This document shows, in pieces, positions 40,790-55,140 of a stretch of DNA of 64,000 nucleotides. Position numbers and translations under genes: made by a program. Numbering within the stretch: the stretch's first letter is position 1; every line of letters begins with the position of its first letter. This stretch comes from Glandiceps talaboti (Eukaryota > Hemichordata > Enteropneusta > Spengelidae): NCBI RefSeq assembly GCF_964340395.1, contig NC_135564.1, forward strand, positions 12,312,891-12,376,890, written 5' to 3'. The notes below the pieces were generated by a model. The model worked only from the letters and a program-made list of their open reading frames with translations, ran no database searches and was not told where the DNA came from.

Positions 40790-42642
40790 GACCGTGTCGT
40801 TTTCTCAAAAACGACTGGCTCAAATTAAATGAAAATTTGGTTCACATATTCTTTAGCGTAATTGCTAGGTTTTAGGAAACATTTATGTATATTAATGAAG
40901 TATTTGCATAAATAACTATTTTCGGTAACTTGGCAACATTTATTTTTAATAGTACTTTTCATGTACATGTAATTTGTACATATATGTATGTTGATAGTGC
41001 GCATGTGTCATGCATATACAGCTAGTTGATGTAATTTTTTTTTAAAGCTAAAGGCTTTAATATCACGGAACGCATTCAGTTTACTTCATTAATTTTGGTT
41101 ATGTTTATATCACATCAAATGAATGCATTTAAAAAGAATATACGGATTAAAAGAAAAGACAATGGGTATTCTGTACAACTTATGAAATGGTGAAGTGGAA
41201 TAAGACCGTGGTTTTTTTTCTGCTAATGTCTATAATAAAATGGGATATCCACAATGTCCGGCTATTTTTAGTGTTACAGTAATGTATATTCCATAATTAG
41301 CTTTTTGTGTTTTTTGGGCCACATCAGATGTTTATTTTTCACGGTTTTGAATGGGAGTGCGTGTGCAGATAAGAGGTGAACTCTGGCCATTATTACCATT
41401 AGAGCGACCAGATGTTTGTTAATATATATTATGCTAAACATTGAGCTGACACTATCTTTATTTACTGAAACACAGGATCCCCTTGGCCCCCAACCCCACC
41501 AGTTGTACGACCACCTCGTTAGAGCCCCTCTTAACGAGGAAAGTTAGTAAATAGAAAACTGCAGACCTGTTTCAATTTTAGATGGACTTATTAAACAGAC
41601 AGGTGATGTCAACAGTAGGTAATCAGCGAAGTACCATGACACGGTGAAATTCAAAGGCATGACTAGCTTAGCTAAAAAAAAACCTGACTCCCGTTAGCCG
41701 ATTTCATTTTTCCCTTTTTCCTTAGATTTTAACTTTTCCTTTACACACCTTTACGATAGTGCTATGTTATGTTATGTTCATTTTCAGGGTAAACCACACC
41801 TATACATCAACAATGCAGGTATAGTTTCGACATTCCAACGTTGTCTGAATTGGGTGTGATTAAACCTCGTCATATCGAAACAGATGTAACTGTGTGATCA
41901 AGCGTGCTGAGTAAGTACCGTTCTGCTTCAATTGGTTATGAAGTTTGCTTTCACTTTTGAGTGCTAGCTCTGAAAGTGTAAAATGTCTGTAAGTTTTGTT
42001 AATTCGGGAGTAAAATCGAGTAACTATACAAGTACAATAATTGAGAGAATATCGTTTAGACACACTAAATTTACATTAAATGGACGCCATTTTGAATGAT
42101 AGTGATCGGCACTTGATCAACATTTTAAATACGCAGAGTAATGCCCAATGCTGAAGGGGAGTTATTTACTGACCATCGTCAGTGATCCTTACTGTCCTCT
42201 AATAATTTTGGCAATTGAAAGGACAGTTTGTTAAGTAGTGAACGTTTGAAGTAGGAAACGCTTGAAGTCCAAGCTATCTTCAACCTTTACAAATTACACA
42301 CCAAAGTACAAAGATTGTGTGACTAGGAATTGACTGTAGGGGTATACGCCATTAGTACTGCAGTCTAACGAATTATGCATAACACACGGCTTTGTTCCGA
42401 CTTTGAAAACATTACCCTCGTAGAGAGACCTACTTGAAAATGATTAGTGATTTTTCCCTAGGTTCAAACAATAAATCATAGTTGGTGTAATTTAGATGGT
42501 CGTTGCTGATATCATTGTAACACCTACCTATCTGCCAACCTACCTTTCTGTCTGTCTGTTTGACCATCTGTTTGTCCATCTGTCTACCAGCATGTCTGTG
42601 TGTCTGTCTGCCTACCAACCTACCTGTCTGTCTATCTGTCTG

Positions 42643-42696
<54 letters not shown>

Positions 42697-42744
42697 CCAG
42701 CCCGTCTATCTGTGTCTGCCTGCCTACCAGCCAGCCAGCCTGCC

Positions 42745-42782
<38 letters not shown>

Positions 42783-42862
42783 ACCATCTGTTTGTCCATC
42801 TGTCTACCAGCATGTCTGTGTGTCTGTCTGCCTACCTACCTGTCTGACTATCTATCTGTCTG

Positions 42863-42932
<70 letters not shown>

Positions 42933-43119
42933 CCAGCCTGTCTATCTGTGTCTGCCTGCCTACCAGCCAGCCAGCCTGTCTGTCTGTCTGTTTGTTTGTC
43001 TACCTACCTACCTGTCTGTCTGCCTGTCTACCTACCTACCTGTCTGTCTGCCTGTCTGCCTGCCTGTCTGTCTGTCTGTCTGTCTGTCTGCCTGTCTGTC
43101 TGTCTGTCTGTCTGTCTGT
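40790..43119. repeat. Array unit 1
   Basis: 2330 bp, inner type, with a TCTG-rich tract at about 42547-43119. Confidence 0.95.
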
Positions 43120-44972
43120 GACCGTGTCGTTTTCTCAAAAACGACTGGCTCAAATTAAATGAAAATTTGGTTCACATATTCTTTAGCGTAATTGCTAGGT
43201 TTTAGGAAACATTTATGTATATTAATGAAGTATTTGCATAAATAACTATTTTCGGTAACTTGGCAACATTTATTTTTAATAGTACTTTTCATGTACATGT
43301 AATTTGTACATATATGTATGTTGATAGTGCGCATGTGTCATGCATATACAGCTAGTTGATGTAATTTTTTTTTAAAGCTAAAGGCTTTAATATCACGGAA
43401 CGCATTCAGTTTACTTCATTAATTTTGGTTATGTTTATATCACATCAAATGAATGCATTTAAAAAGAATATACGGATTAAAAGAAAAGACAATGGGTATT
43501 CTGTACAACTTATGAAATGGTGAAGTGGAATAAGACCGTGGTTTTTTTTCTGCTAATGTCTATAATAAAATGGGATATCCACAATGTCCGGCTATTTTTA
43601 GTGTTACAGTAATGTATATTCCATAATTAGCTTTTTGTGTTTTTTGGGCCACATCAGATGTTTATTTTTCACGGTTTTGAATGGGAGTGCGTGTGCAGAT
43701 AAGAGGTGAACTCTGGCCATTATTACCATTAGAGCGACCAGATGTTTGTTAATATATATTATGCTAAACATTGAGCTGACACTATCTTTATTTACTGAAA
43801 CACAGGATCCCCTTGGCCCCCAACCCCACCAGTTGTACGACCACCTCGTTAGAGCCCCTCTTAACGAGGAAAGTTAGTAAATAGAAAACTGCAGACCTGT
43901 TTCAATTTTAGATGGACTTATTAAACAGACAGGTGATGTCAACAGTAGGTAATCAGCGAAGTACCATGACACGGTGAAATTCAAAGGCATGACTAGCTTA
44001 GCTAAAAAAAAACCTGACTCCCGTTAGCCGATTTCATTTTTCCCTTTTTCCTTAGATTTTAACTTTTCCTTTACACACCTTTACGATAGTGCTATGTTAT
44101 GTTATGTTCATTTTCAGGGTAAACCACACCTATACATCAACAATGCAGGTATAGTTTCGACATTCCAACGTTGTCTGAATTGGGTGTGATTAAACCTCGT
44201 CATATCGAAACAGATGTAACTGTGTGATCAAGCGTGCTGAGTAAGTACCGTTCTGCTTCAATTGGTTATGAAGTTTGCTTTCACTTTTGAGTGCTAGCTC
44301 TGAAAGTGTAAAATGTCTGTAAGTTTTGTTAATTCGGGAGTAAAATCGAGTAACTATACAAGTACAATAATTGAGAGAATATCGTTTAGACACACTAAAT
44401 TTACATTAAATGGACGCCATTTTGAATGATAGTGATCGGCACTTGATCAACATTTTAAATACGCAGAGTAATGCCCAATGCTGAAGGGGAGTTATTTACT
44501 GACCATCGTCAGTGATCCTTACTGTCCTCTAATAATTTTGGCAATTGAAAGGACAGTTTGTTAAGTAGTGAACGTTTGAAGTAGGAAACGCTTGAAGTCC
44601 AAGCTATCTTCAACCTTTACAAATTACACACCAAAGTACAAAGATTGTGTGACTAGGAATTGACTGTAGGGGTATACGCCATTAGTACTGCAGTCTAACG
44701 AATTATGCATAACACACGGCTTTGTTCCGACTTTGAAAACATTACCCTCGTAGAGAGACCTACTTGAAAATGATTAGTGATTTTTCCCTAGGTTCAAACA
44801 ATAAATCATAGTTGGTGTAATTTAGATGGTCGTTGCTGATATCATTGTAACACCTACCTATCTGCCAACCTACCTTTCTGTCTGTCTGTTTGACCATCTG
44901 TTTGTCCATCTGTCTACCAGCATGTCTGTGTGTCTGTCTGCCTACCAACCTACCTGTCTGTCTATCTGTCTG

Positions 44973-45022
<50 letters not shown>

Positions 45023-45070
45023 CCAGCCCGTCTATCTGTGTCTGCCTGCCTACCAGCCAGCCAGCCTGCC

Positions 45071-45128
<58 letters not shown>

Positions 45129-45208
45129 ACCATCTGTTTGTCCATCTGTCTACCAGCATGTCTGTGTGTCTGTCTGTCTACCTACCTGTCTGACTATCTA
45201 TCTGTCTG

Positions 45209-45262
<54 letters not shown>

Positions 45263-45397
45263 CCAGCCTGTCTATCTGTGTCTGCCTGCCTACCAGCCAG
45301 CCAGCCTGTCTGTCTGTCTGTTTGTTTGTCTACCTACCTGTCTGTCTGTCTGTCTGCCTGTCTACCTACCTACCTGTCTGTCTGGCTGTCTGCCTGC

Positions 45398-45428
<31 letters not shown>

Positions 45429-45457
45429 CCTGTCTGTCTGTCTGTCTGTCTGTCTGT
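43120..45457. repeat. Array unit 2
   Basis: 2338 bp; nearly identical to unit 1 outside the TCTG tract (about 44877-45457). Confidence 0.95.
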
Positions 45458-47310
45458 GACCGTGTCGTTTTCTCAAAAACGACTGGCTCAAATTAAATGA
45501 AAATTTGGTTCACATATTCTTTAGCGTAATTGCTAGGTTTTAGGAAACATTTATGTATATTAATGAAGTATTTGCATAAATAACTATTTTCGGTAACTTG
45601 GCAACATTTATTTTTAATAGTACTTTTCATGTACATGTAATTTGTACATATATGTATGTTGATAGTGCGCATGTGTCATGCATATACAGCTAGTTGATGT
45701 AATTTTTTTTTAAAGCTAAAGGCTTTAATATCACGGAACGCATTCAGTTTACTTCATTAATTTTGGTTATGTTTATATCACATCAAATGAATGCATTTAA
45801 AAAGAATATACGGATTAAAAGAAAAGACAATGGGTATTCTGTACAACTTATGAGATGGTGAAGTGGAATAAGACCGTGGTTTTTTTTCTGCTAATGTCTA
45901 TAATAAAATGGGATATCCACAATGTCCGGCTATTTTTAGTGTTACAGTAATGTATATTCCATAATTAGCTTTTTGTGTTTTTTGGGCCACATCAGATGTT
46001 TATTTTTCACGGTTTTGAATGGGAGTGCGTGTGCAGATAAGAGGTGAACTCTGGCCATTATTACCATTAGAGCGACCAGATGTTTGTTAATATATATTAT
46101 GCTAAACATTGAGCTGACACTATCTTTATTTACTGAAACACAGGATCCCCTTGGCCCCCAACCCCACCAGTTGTACGACCACCTCGTTAGAGCCCCTCTT
46201 AACGAGGAAAGTTAGTAAATAGAAAACTGCAGACCTGTTTCAATTTTAGATGGACTTATTAAACAGACAGGTGATGTCAACAGTAGGTAATCAGCGAAGT
46301 ACCATGACACGGTGAAATTCAAAGGCATGACTAGCTTAGCTAAAAAAAAACCTGACTCCCGTTAGCCGATTTCATTTTTCCCTTTTTCCTTAGATTTTAA
46401 CTTTTCCTTTACACACCTTTACGATAGTGCTATGTTATGTTATGTTCATTTTCAGGGTAAACCACACCTATACATCAACAATGCAGGTATAGTTTCGACA
46501 TTCCAACGTTGTCTGAATTGGGTGTGATTAAACCTCGTCATATCGAAACAGATGTAACTGTGTGATCAAGCGTGCTGAGTAAGTACCGTTCTGCTTCAAT
46601 TGGTTATGAAGTTTGCTTTCACTTTTGAGTGCTAGCTCTGAAAGTGTAAAATGTCTGTAAGTTTTGTTAATTCGGGAGTAAAATCGAGTAACTATACAAG
46701 TACAATAATTGAGAGAATATCGTTTAGACACACTAAATTTACATTAAATGGACGCCATTTTGAATGATAGTGATCGGCACTTGATCAACATTTTAAATAC
46801 GCAGAGTAATGCCCAATGCTGAAGGGGAGTTATTTACTGACCATCGTCAGTGATCCTTACTGTCCTCTAATAATTTTGGCAATTGAAAGGACAGTTTGTT
46901 AAGTAGTGAACGTTTGAAGTAGGAAACGCTTGAAGTCCAAGCTATCTTCAACCTTTACAAATTACACACCAAAGTACAAAGATTGTGTGACTAGGAATTG
47001 ACTGTAGGGGTATACGCCATTAGTACTGCAGTCTAACGAATTATGCATAACACACGGCTTTGTTCCGACTTTGAAAACATTACCCTCGTAGAGAGACCTA
47101 CTTGAAAATGATTAGTGATTTTTCCCTAGGTTCAAACAATAAATCATAGTTGGTGTAATTTAGATGGTCGTTGCTGATATCATTGTAACACCTACCTATC
47201 TGCCAACCTACCTTTCTGTCTGTCTGTTTGACCATCTGTTTGTCCATCTGTCTACCAGCATGTCTGTGTGTCTGTCTGCCTACCAACCTACCTGTCTGTC
47301 TATCTGTCTG

Positions 47311-47356
<46 letters not shown>

Positions 47357-47404
47357 CCAGCCCGTCTATCTGTGTCTGCCTGCCTACCAGCCAGCCAGCC
47401 TGCC

Positions 47405-47454
<50 letters not shown>

Positions 47455-47534
47455 ACCATCTGTTTGTCCATCTGTCTACCAGCATGTCTGTGTGTCTGTC
47501 TGCCTACCTACCTGTCTGACTATCTATCTGTCTG

Positions 47535-47620
<86 letters not shown>

Positions 47621-47811
47621 CCAGCCTGTCTATCTGTGTCTGCCTGCCTACCAGCCAGCCAGCCTGTCTGTCTGTCTGTTTGTTTGTCTACCTACCTGTC
47701 TGTCTGTCTGCCTGTCTACCTACCTACCTGTCTGTCTGCCTGTCTGCCTGCCTGTCTGTCTGTCTGTCTGTCTGTCTGTCTGCCTGTCTGTCTGTCTGTC
47801 TGTCTGTCTGT
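45458..47811. repeat. Array unit 3
   Basis: 2354 bp. Shares CTTATGAGATGG with unit 4 where units 1 and 2 have CTTATGAAATGG. Confidence 0.95.
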
Positions 47812-49664
47812 GACCGTGTCGTTTTCTCAAAAACGACTGGCTCAAATTAAATGAAAATTTGGTTCACATATTCTTTAGCGTAATTGCTAGGTTTTAGGAA
47901 ACATTTATGTATATTAATGAAGTATTTGCATAAATAACTATTTTCGGTAACTTGGCAACATTTATTTTTAATAGTACTTTTCATGTACATGTAATTTGTA
48001 CATATATGTATGTTGATAGTGCGCATGTGTCATGCATATACAGCTAGTTGATGTAATTTTTTTTTAAAGCTAAAGGCTTTAATATCACGGAACGCATTCA
48101 GTTTACTTCATTAATTTTGGTTATGTTTATATCACATCAAATGAATGCATTTAAAAAGAATATACGGATTAAAAGAAAAGACAATGGGTATTCTGTACAA
48201 CTTATGAGATGGTGAAGTGGAATAAGACCGTGGTTTTTTTTCTGCTAATGTCTATAATAAAATGGGATATCCACAATGTCCGGCTATTTTTAGTGTTACA
48301 GTAATGTATATTCCATAATTAGCTTTTTGTGTTTTTTGGGCCACATCAGATGTTTATTTTTCACGGTTTTGAATGGGAGTGCGTGTGCAGATAAGAGGTG
48401 AACTCTGGCCATTATTACCATTAGAGCGACCAGATGTTTGTTAATATATATTAAGCTAAACATTGAGCTGACACTATCTTTATTTACTGAAACACAGGAT
48501 CCCCTTGGCCCCCAACCCCACCAGTTGTACGACCACCTCGTTAGAGCCCCTCTTAACGAGGAAAGTTAGTAAATAGAAAACTGCAGACCTGTTTCAATTT
48601 TAGATGGACTTATTAAACAGACAGGTGATGTCAACAGTAGGTAATCAGCGAAGTACCATGACACGGTGAAATTCAAAGGCATGACTAGCTTAGCTAAAAA
48701 AAAACCTGACTCCCGTTAGCCGATTTCATTTTTCCCTTTTTCCTTAGATTTTAACTTTTCCTTTACACACCTTTACGATAGTGCTATGTTATGTTATGTT
48801 CATTTTCAGGGTAAACCACACCTATACATCAACAATGCAGGTATAGTTTCGACATTCCAACGTTGTCTGAATTGGGTGTGATTAAACCTCGTCATATCGA
48901 AACAGATGTAACTGTGTGATCAAGCGTGCTGAGTAAGTACCGTTCTGCTTCAATTGGTTATGAAGTTTGCTTTCACTTTTGAGTGCTAGCTCTGAAAGTG
49001 TAAAATGTCTGTAAGTTTTGTTAATTCGGGAGTAAAATCGAGTAACTATACAAGTACAATAATTGAGAGAATATCGTTTAGACACACTAAATTTACATTA
49101 AATGGACGCCATTTTGAATGATAGTGATCGGCACTTGATCAACATTTTAAATACGCAGAGTAATGCCCAATGCTGAAGGGGAGTTATTTACTGACCATCG
49201 TCAGTGATCCTTACTGTCCTCTAATAATTTTGGCAATTGAAAGGACAGTTTGTTAAGTAGTGAACGTTTGAAGTAGGAAACGCTTGAAGTCCAAGCTATC
49301 TTCAACCTTTACAAATTACACACCAAAGTACAAAGATTGTGTGACTAGGAATTGACTGTAGGGGTATACGCCATTAGTACTGCAGTCTAACGAATTATGC
49401 ATAACACACGGCTTTGTTCCGACTTTGAAAACATTACCCTCGTAGAGAGACCTACTTGAAAATGATTAGTGATTTTTCCCTAGGTTCAAACAATAAATCA
49501 TAGTTGGTGTAATTTAGATGGTCGTTGCTGATATCATTGTAACACCTACCTATCTGCCAACCTACCTTTCTGTCTGTCTGTTTGACCATCTGTTTGTCCA
49601 TCTGTCTACCAGCATGTCTGTGTGTCTGTCTGCCTACCAACCTACCTGTCTGTCTATCTGTCTG

Positions 49665-49706
<42 letters not shown>

Positions 49707-49754
49707 CCAGCCCGTCTATCTGTGTCTGCCTGCCTACCAGCCAGCCAGCCTGCC

Positions 49755-49804
<50 letters not shown>

Positions 49805-49884
49805 ACCATCTGTTTGTCCATCTGTCTACCAGCATGTCTGTGTGTCTGTCTGCCTACCTACCTGTCTGACTATCTATCTGTCTG

Positions 49885-49970
<86 letters not shown>

Positions 49971-50102
49971 CCAGCCTGTCTATCTGTGTCTGCCTGCCTA
50001 CCAGCCAGCCAGCCTGTCTGTCTGTCTGTTTGTTTGTCTACCTACCTGTCTGTCTGTCTGCCTGTCTACCTACCTACCTGTCTGTCTGCCTGTCTGCCTG
50101 CC

Positions 50103-50165
<63 letters not shown>
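47812..50165. repeat. Array unit 4
   Basis: 2354 bp, same length as unit 3. TCTG tract about 49569-50165. Confidence 0.95.
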
Positions 50166-51686
50166 GACCGTGTCGTTTTCTCAAAAACGACTGGCTCAAA
50201 TTAAATGAAAATTTGGTTCACATATTCTTTAGCGTAATTGCTAGGTTTTAGGAAACATTTATGTATATTAATGAAGTATTTGCATAAATAACTATTTTCG
50301 GTAACTTGGCAACATTTATTTTTAATAGTACTTTTCATGTACATGTAATTTGTACATATATGTATGTTGATAGTGCGCATGTGTCATGCATATACAGCTA
50401 GTTGATGTAATTTTTTTTAAAGCTAAAGGCTTTAATATCACGGAACGCATTCAGTTTACTTCATTAATTTTGGTTATGTTTATATCACATCAAATGAATG
50501 CATTTAAAAAGAATATACGGATTAAAAGAAAAGACAATGGGTATTCTGTACAACTTATGAAATGGTGAAGTGGAATAAGACCGTGGTTTTTTTTCTGCTA
50601 ATGTCTATAATAAAATGGGATATCCACAATGTCCGGCTATTTTTAGTGTTACAGTAATGTATATTCCATAATTAGCTTTTTGTGTTTTTTGGGCCACATC
50701 AGATGTTTATTTTTCACGGTTTTGAATGGGAGTGCGTGTGCAGATAAGAGGTGAACTCTGGCCATTATTACCATTAGAGCGACCAGATGTTTGTTAATAT
50801 ATATTATGCTAAACATTGAGCTGACACTATCTTTATTTACTGAAACACAGGATCCCCTTGGCCCCCAACCCCACCAGTTGTACGACCACCTCGTTAGAGC
50901 CCCTCTTAACGAGGAAAGTTAGTAAATAGAAAACTGCAGACCTGTTTCAATTTTAGATGGACTTATTAAACAGACAGGTGATGTCAACAGTAGGTAATCA
51001 GCGAAGTACCATGACACGGTGAAATTCAAAGGCATGACTAGCTTAGCTAAAAAAAAACCTGACTCCCGTTAGCCGATTTCATTTTTCCCTTTTTCCTTAG
51101 ATTTTAACTTTTCCTTTACACACCTTTACGATAGTGCTATGTTATGTTATTTTCATTTTCAGGGTAAACCACACCTATACATCAACAATGCAGGTATAGT
51201 TTCGACATTCCAACGTTGTCTGAATTGGGTGTGATTAAACCTCGTCATATCGAAACAGATGTAACTGTGTGATCAAGCGTGCTGAGTAAGTACCGTTCTG
51301 CTTCAATTGGTTATGAAGTTTGCTTTCACTTTTGAGTGCTAGCTCTGAAAGTGTAAAATGTCTGTAAGTTTTGTTAATATAGGGAGTAAAATCGAATAAC
51401 TATACAAGTACAATAATTGAGAGAATATCGTTTAGACACACTAAATTTACATTAAATGGACGCCATTTTGAATGATAGTGATCGGCACTTGATCAACATA
51501 TTAAATACGCAGAGTAATGCCCGATGCTGAAGGGGAGTTATTTACTGACCATCGTCAGTGATCCTTACTGTCCTCTAATAATTTTGGCAATTGAAAGGAC
51601 AGTTTGTTAAGTAGTGAACGTTTGAAGTAGGAAACGCTTGAAGTCCAAGCTATCTTCAACCTTTACAAATTACACACCAAAGTACA
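50166..51686. repeat. Array unit 5, truncated at an inversion junction
   Basis: Follows the inner type until ACACACCAAAGTACA at 51686, then switches abruptly to inverted unit sequence and never reaches its TCTG tract. Confidence 0.9.
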
Positions 51687-52540
51687 CATATTCAGACAAC
51701 GTTGGAATGTCGAAACTATACCTGCATTGTTTGATTTATAGGTGTGGTTTACCCTGAAAATGAACATAACATAACATAGCACTATCGTAAAGGTATGTAA
51801 AGGAAAAAATAAAATCTAAGGAAAAAGGGGAAAATGAAATTGGCTAACGGGAGTCAGTAATTATTTTTTTTTAGCTAAGCTAGTCATGCCTTTGAATTCC
51901 ACCGTGTCATGGTACTGCGCCGATTACCTACTGTTGACATCACCTGTCTGTTTAATAAGTCCCTCTAAAATTGAAACAGGTCTGCAGTTTGCTATTTACT
52001 AACTTTCCCTGTTAAGAGGGTGTCTAACGAGGTGGTCGTACAACTGGTGGGGTTGGGGGCCAAGGGGATCCTGTGTTTCAGTAAATAAAGATAGTGTCAG
52101 CTCAATATTTTGTATAATATATATATCAACAATCATCTGGTCGCAACCTTTATAATAATGGCCAGAGTTCACCTCTTATCTGCACATGCACACCTCTTCA
52201 AAGCCGTGTAAAAATTAACATCTGATGAGGCCCAAAAAACACATTGTGTGGTTCCGATTACGCTCAATTTTAGATTTTTCTATGTGTGGGTGTCTAGTTC
52301 AGGTAGTTATGACAACTTAAAACATCGTAGCAACAAATTATGGAATAGACATTAGCCTCTTGTTAGCCTAAGCAAATTATGGAATATACATTACTGTAAC
52401 ACTAAAAAATAGCCGGACATTGTTGATATCCCATTTTATTATATACATTAGCAGAAAAAACATGGTCTTATTCCACTTCACCATTTCATAAGTTGTACAG
52501 AATATCAATTGTCTTTTCTTTTAATCCGTATATTCTTTTT
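51687..52540 (-). repeat. Inverted copy of unit sequence (left arm)
   Basis: Reverse complement of the sequence at 53147-54083, including a segment (near TTAGGCTAACAAGAGGC) absent from units 1-5. The arms are about 0.85 kb once the MITE in the right arm is discounted. Confidence 0.92.
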
Positions 52541-52593
52541 AAATGCATTCATTTGATGTGATATAAACATTACCAAATGTATATGTAGTTAAG

Positions 52594-53139
52594 TGAATGC
52601 CTTCCGTGATGGAAAAGCCTTTAGATTTTTTGTTCCTAGAAACATTATAGTTGACATGCACAATTCTTAGCTATAGTTTCATATATGAGGAACTTTTTAA
52701 TTGGGAAGTACGCAATATCGTAAATATGCAAATTTCATATAAATTGGTATATTATACCAAGTTTTATGAAATTTGCATATTTACGATATTGCCTAATTAC
52801 CGAAAATCGTCAATTATGCAATGCATGCACTAAATTATATGAAACTTGAAGCTTGCATTCTCAAGCTATTGCTTAATCAGTTTGAAAATAATTAATTTTG
52901 CAAATGCTGATTACATTTAAAAACTATATTGTCAAGGTATATCGAAGACATAGGCTTTATTATTATCAATACATTACCTAATTATAAGGAATTTGAAGCT
53001 ATACGATAAGATATAGCCTAATTAATAAAAACAATTAATCACTAAGATTATTGAATACTACTAACACGAACATCATCAAACTATACTGCTCAATGTGTGT
53101 ACCACATTGTACGAAATTTGAGGCTTGCATTCTTAAGAT
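52594..53139 (+). mobile_element. Copy of the CAGA-tailed dispersed element (tail missing), spacer of the inverted repeat
   Basis: Head GAATGCCTTCCGTGATGG as at 14301. It contains a strong hairpin (52692-52775) whose arms include CAATATCGTAAATATGCAAA. A related copy lies inverted at 58311-58625. Confidence 0.65.
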
Positions 53140-53146
53140 ATAAACG

Positions 53147-54891
53147 AAAAAGAATATACAGATTATAAGAAAAGACAATGGATATTCTGTACAACTTATG
53201 AAACTGTGAAGTGGAATAAGACCATGTTTTTTCTGCTAATGTATATAATAAAATGGGATATCAACAATGTCCGGCTATTTTTTAGTGTTACAGTAATGTA
53301 TATTCCATAATTTGCTTAGGCTAACAAGAGGCTAATGTCTATTCCATAATTTGTTGCTACGATGTTTTAAGTTGTCATAACTACCTGAACTAGACACCCA
53401 CACATAGAAAACTCTAAAATTGAGCGTAATCGGAACCACACAATGTCTTTTTTTTGGCCTCATCAGATGTTTATTTTTTTACACGGCTTTTAAGGGGTGT
53501 GCATGTGCAGAGGTGAACTCTGGCCATTATTATAAAGGTAGCGACCAGATGTTTGTTGATATATATTATACAAAATATTGAGCTGACACTATCTTTATTT
53601 ACTGAAACACAGGATCCCCTTCGCCCCCAACCCCACCAGTTGTACGACCACCTCGTTAGATACCCTCTTAACAGGGAAAGTTAGTAAATAGCAAACTGCA
53701 GACCTGTTTCAATTTTAGAGGGAATAATTAAACAGACATGTGATGTCAACAGTAGGTAATCAGCGCAGTACCATGACACGGTGGAATTCAAAGGCATGAC
53801 TAGCTTAGCAAAAAAAAACAGTTACTGACTCCCGTTAGCCGATTTCATTTTTCCTTTCTTCCTTAGATTTTAATTTTTCCTGTACACACCTTTATGTAGT
53901 CTGTAAGGTACGCCGTGACGGGGCGCCCTCAACCATCGGCGAGAGGAGGCCGGTGAGGGCGAAACGTCACGACGTATCTTACAGTCTAACCTTTATGATA
54001 GTGCTATGTTATGTTAGGGTAAACCACACCTATAAATCAACAATGCAGGTATAGTTTCGACATTCCAACGTTCTCTAAATTGGGTGTGAATGTGATTAAA
54101 CCCCGTCATATCGAAACAGATGAAACTGTGTGATCAAGCGTGCTGAGTAAGTACCGTTCTGCTTCAATTGGTTATGAAGTTTGCTTTCACTTTTGTGTGC
54201 TAGCTCTGAAAGTGTAAAATGTCTGTAAGTTTTGTTAATATAGGGCGTAAAATCGAGTAACTATACAAGTGCAATAATTGAGAGAATATCGTTTAGACAC
54301 ACTAAATTTACATTAAATGGACGCCATTTTGAATGATAGTGATCGGCACTTGATCAACATTTTAAATACGCAGAGTAATGCCCAATGCTGAAGTGGAGTT
54401 ATTTACTGACCATCGTCAGTGATCCTTACTGTCCTCTAATAATTTTGGTTACGAAAAGGCAATTGAAAGGACAGTTTGTTAAGTAGTGAACGTTTGAAGT
54501 AGGAAACGCTTGAAGTCCAAGCTATCTTCAACCTTTACAAATTACACACCAAAGTACAAAGATTGTGTGACTAGGAATTGACTGTATGGGTATACGCCAT
54601 TAATACTGCAGTCTAACGAATTATGCATAACACACGGCTTTGTTCCGACTTTCAAAACCATTACCCTCCTAGAGAGACCTACTTGAAAATGATTAGTGAT
54701 TTTTCCCTAGGTTCAAACAATAAATCATAGTTGGTGTAATTTAGATGGTCGTTGCTGATATCATTGTAACACCTACCTATCTGCCAACCTACCTTTCTGT
54801 CTGTCTGTTTGACCATCTGTTTGTCCATCTGTCTACCAGCATGTCTGTGTGTCTATCTGCCTACCTACCTGTCTGACTATCTATCTGTCTG

Positions 54892-54953
<62 letters not shown>

Positions 54954-55061
54954 CCAGCCTGTCTATCTGTGTCTGCCTGCCTACCAGCTAGCCAGCCTGT
55001 ATGTCTGTCTGTCTGTCTGTCTGTCTGTGTGTCTGTCTGTTTGTTTGTCTACCTACCTACC

Positions 55062-55140
<79 letters not shown>
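53147..55140. repeat. Array unit 6 (outer type; right arm of the inverted repeat)
   Basis: Resembles unit 0 (TATGTTAGGGTAAACC, CCTATAAATC) more than units 1-5. Carries the 92-bp MITE at 53897-53988. TCTG tract about 54796-55140. Confidence 0.9.
53897..53988. mobile_element. 92-bp MITE, second copy, with 9-bp target duplication
   Basis: Ends TAGTCTGTAAGGTACGCCG and, inverted, TAGACTGTAAGATACGTCG match at 21 of 24 positions. ACCTTTATG is duplicated at 53888-53896 and 53989-53997. Unit 0 keeps the uninterrupted site (ACCTTTATG once, 39403-39411). Reverse-complement relative of 2086-2190. Confidence 0.92.

Noticed and set aside
41860-49085. A 67-codon - strand frame (MSKRYSLNYC...) kept intact in four array units
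   Set aside because: The units are nearly identical at all positions, coding or not, so the frame is copied rather than selected; no splice or domain support.
40146-50204. Long + strand open frames of CLSV/SVCL-type periodic peptides
   Set aside because: Translations of the TCTG tract; open in several frames and on both strands, with composition set by the repeat.
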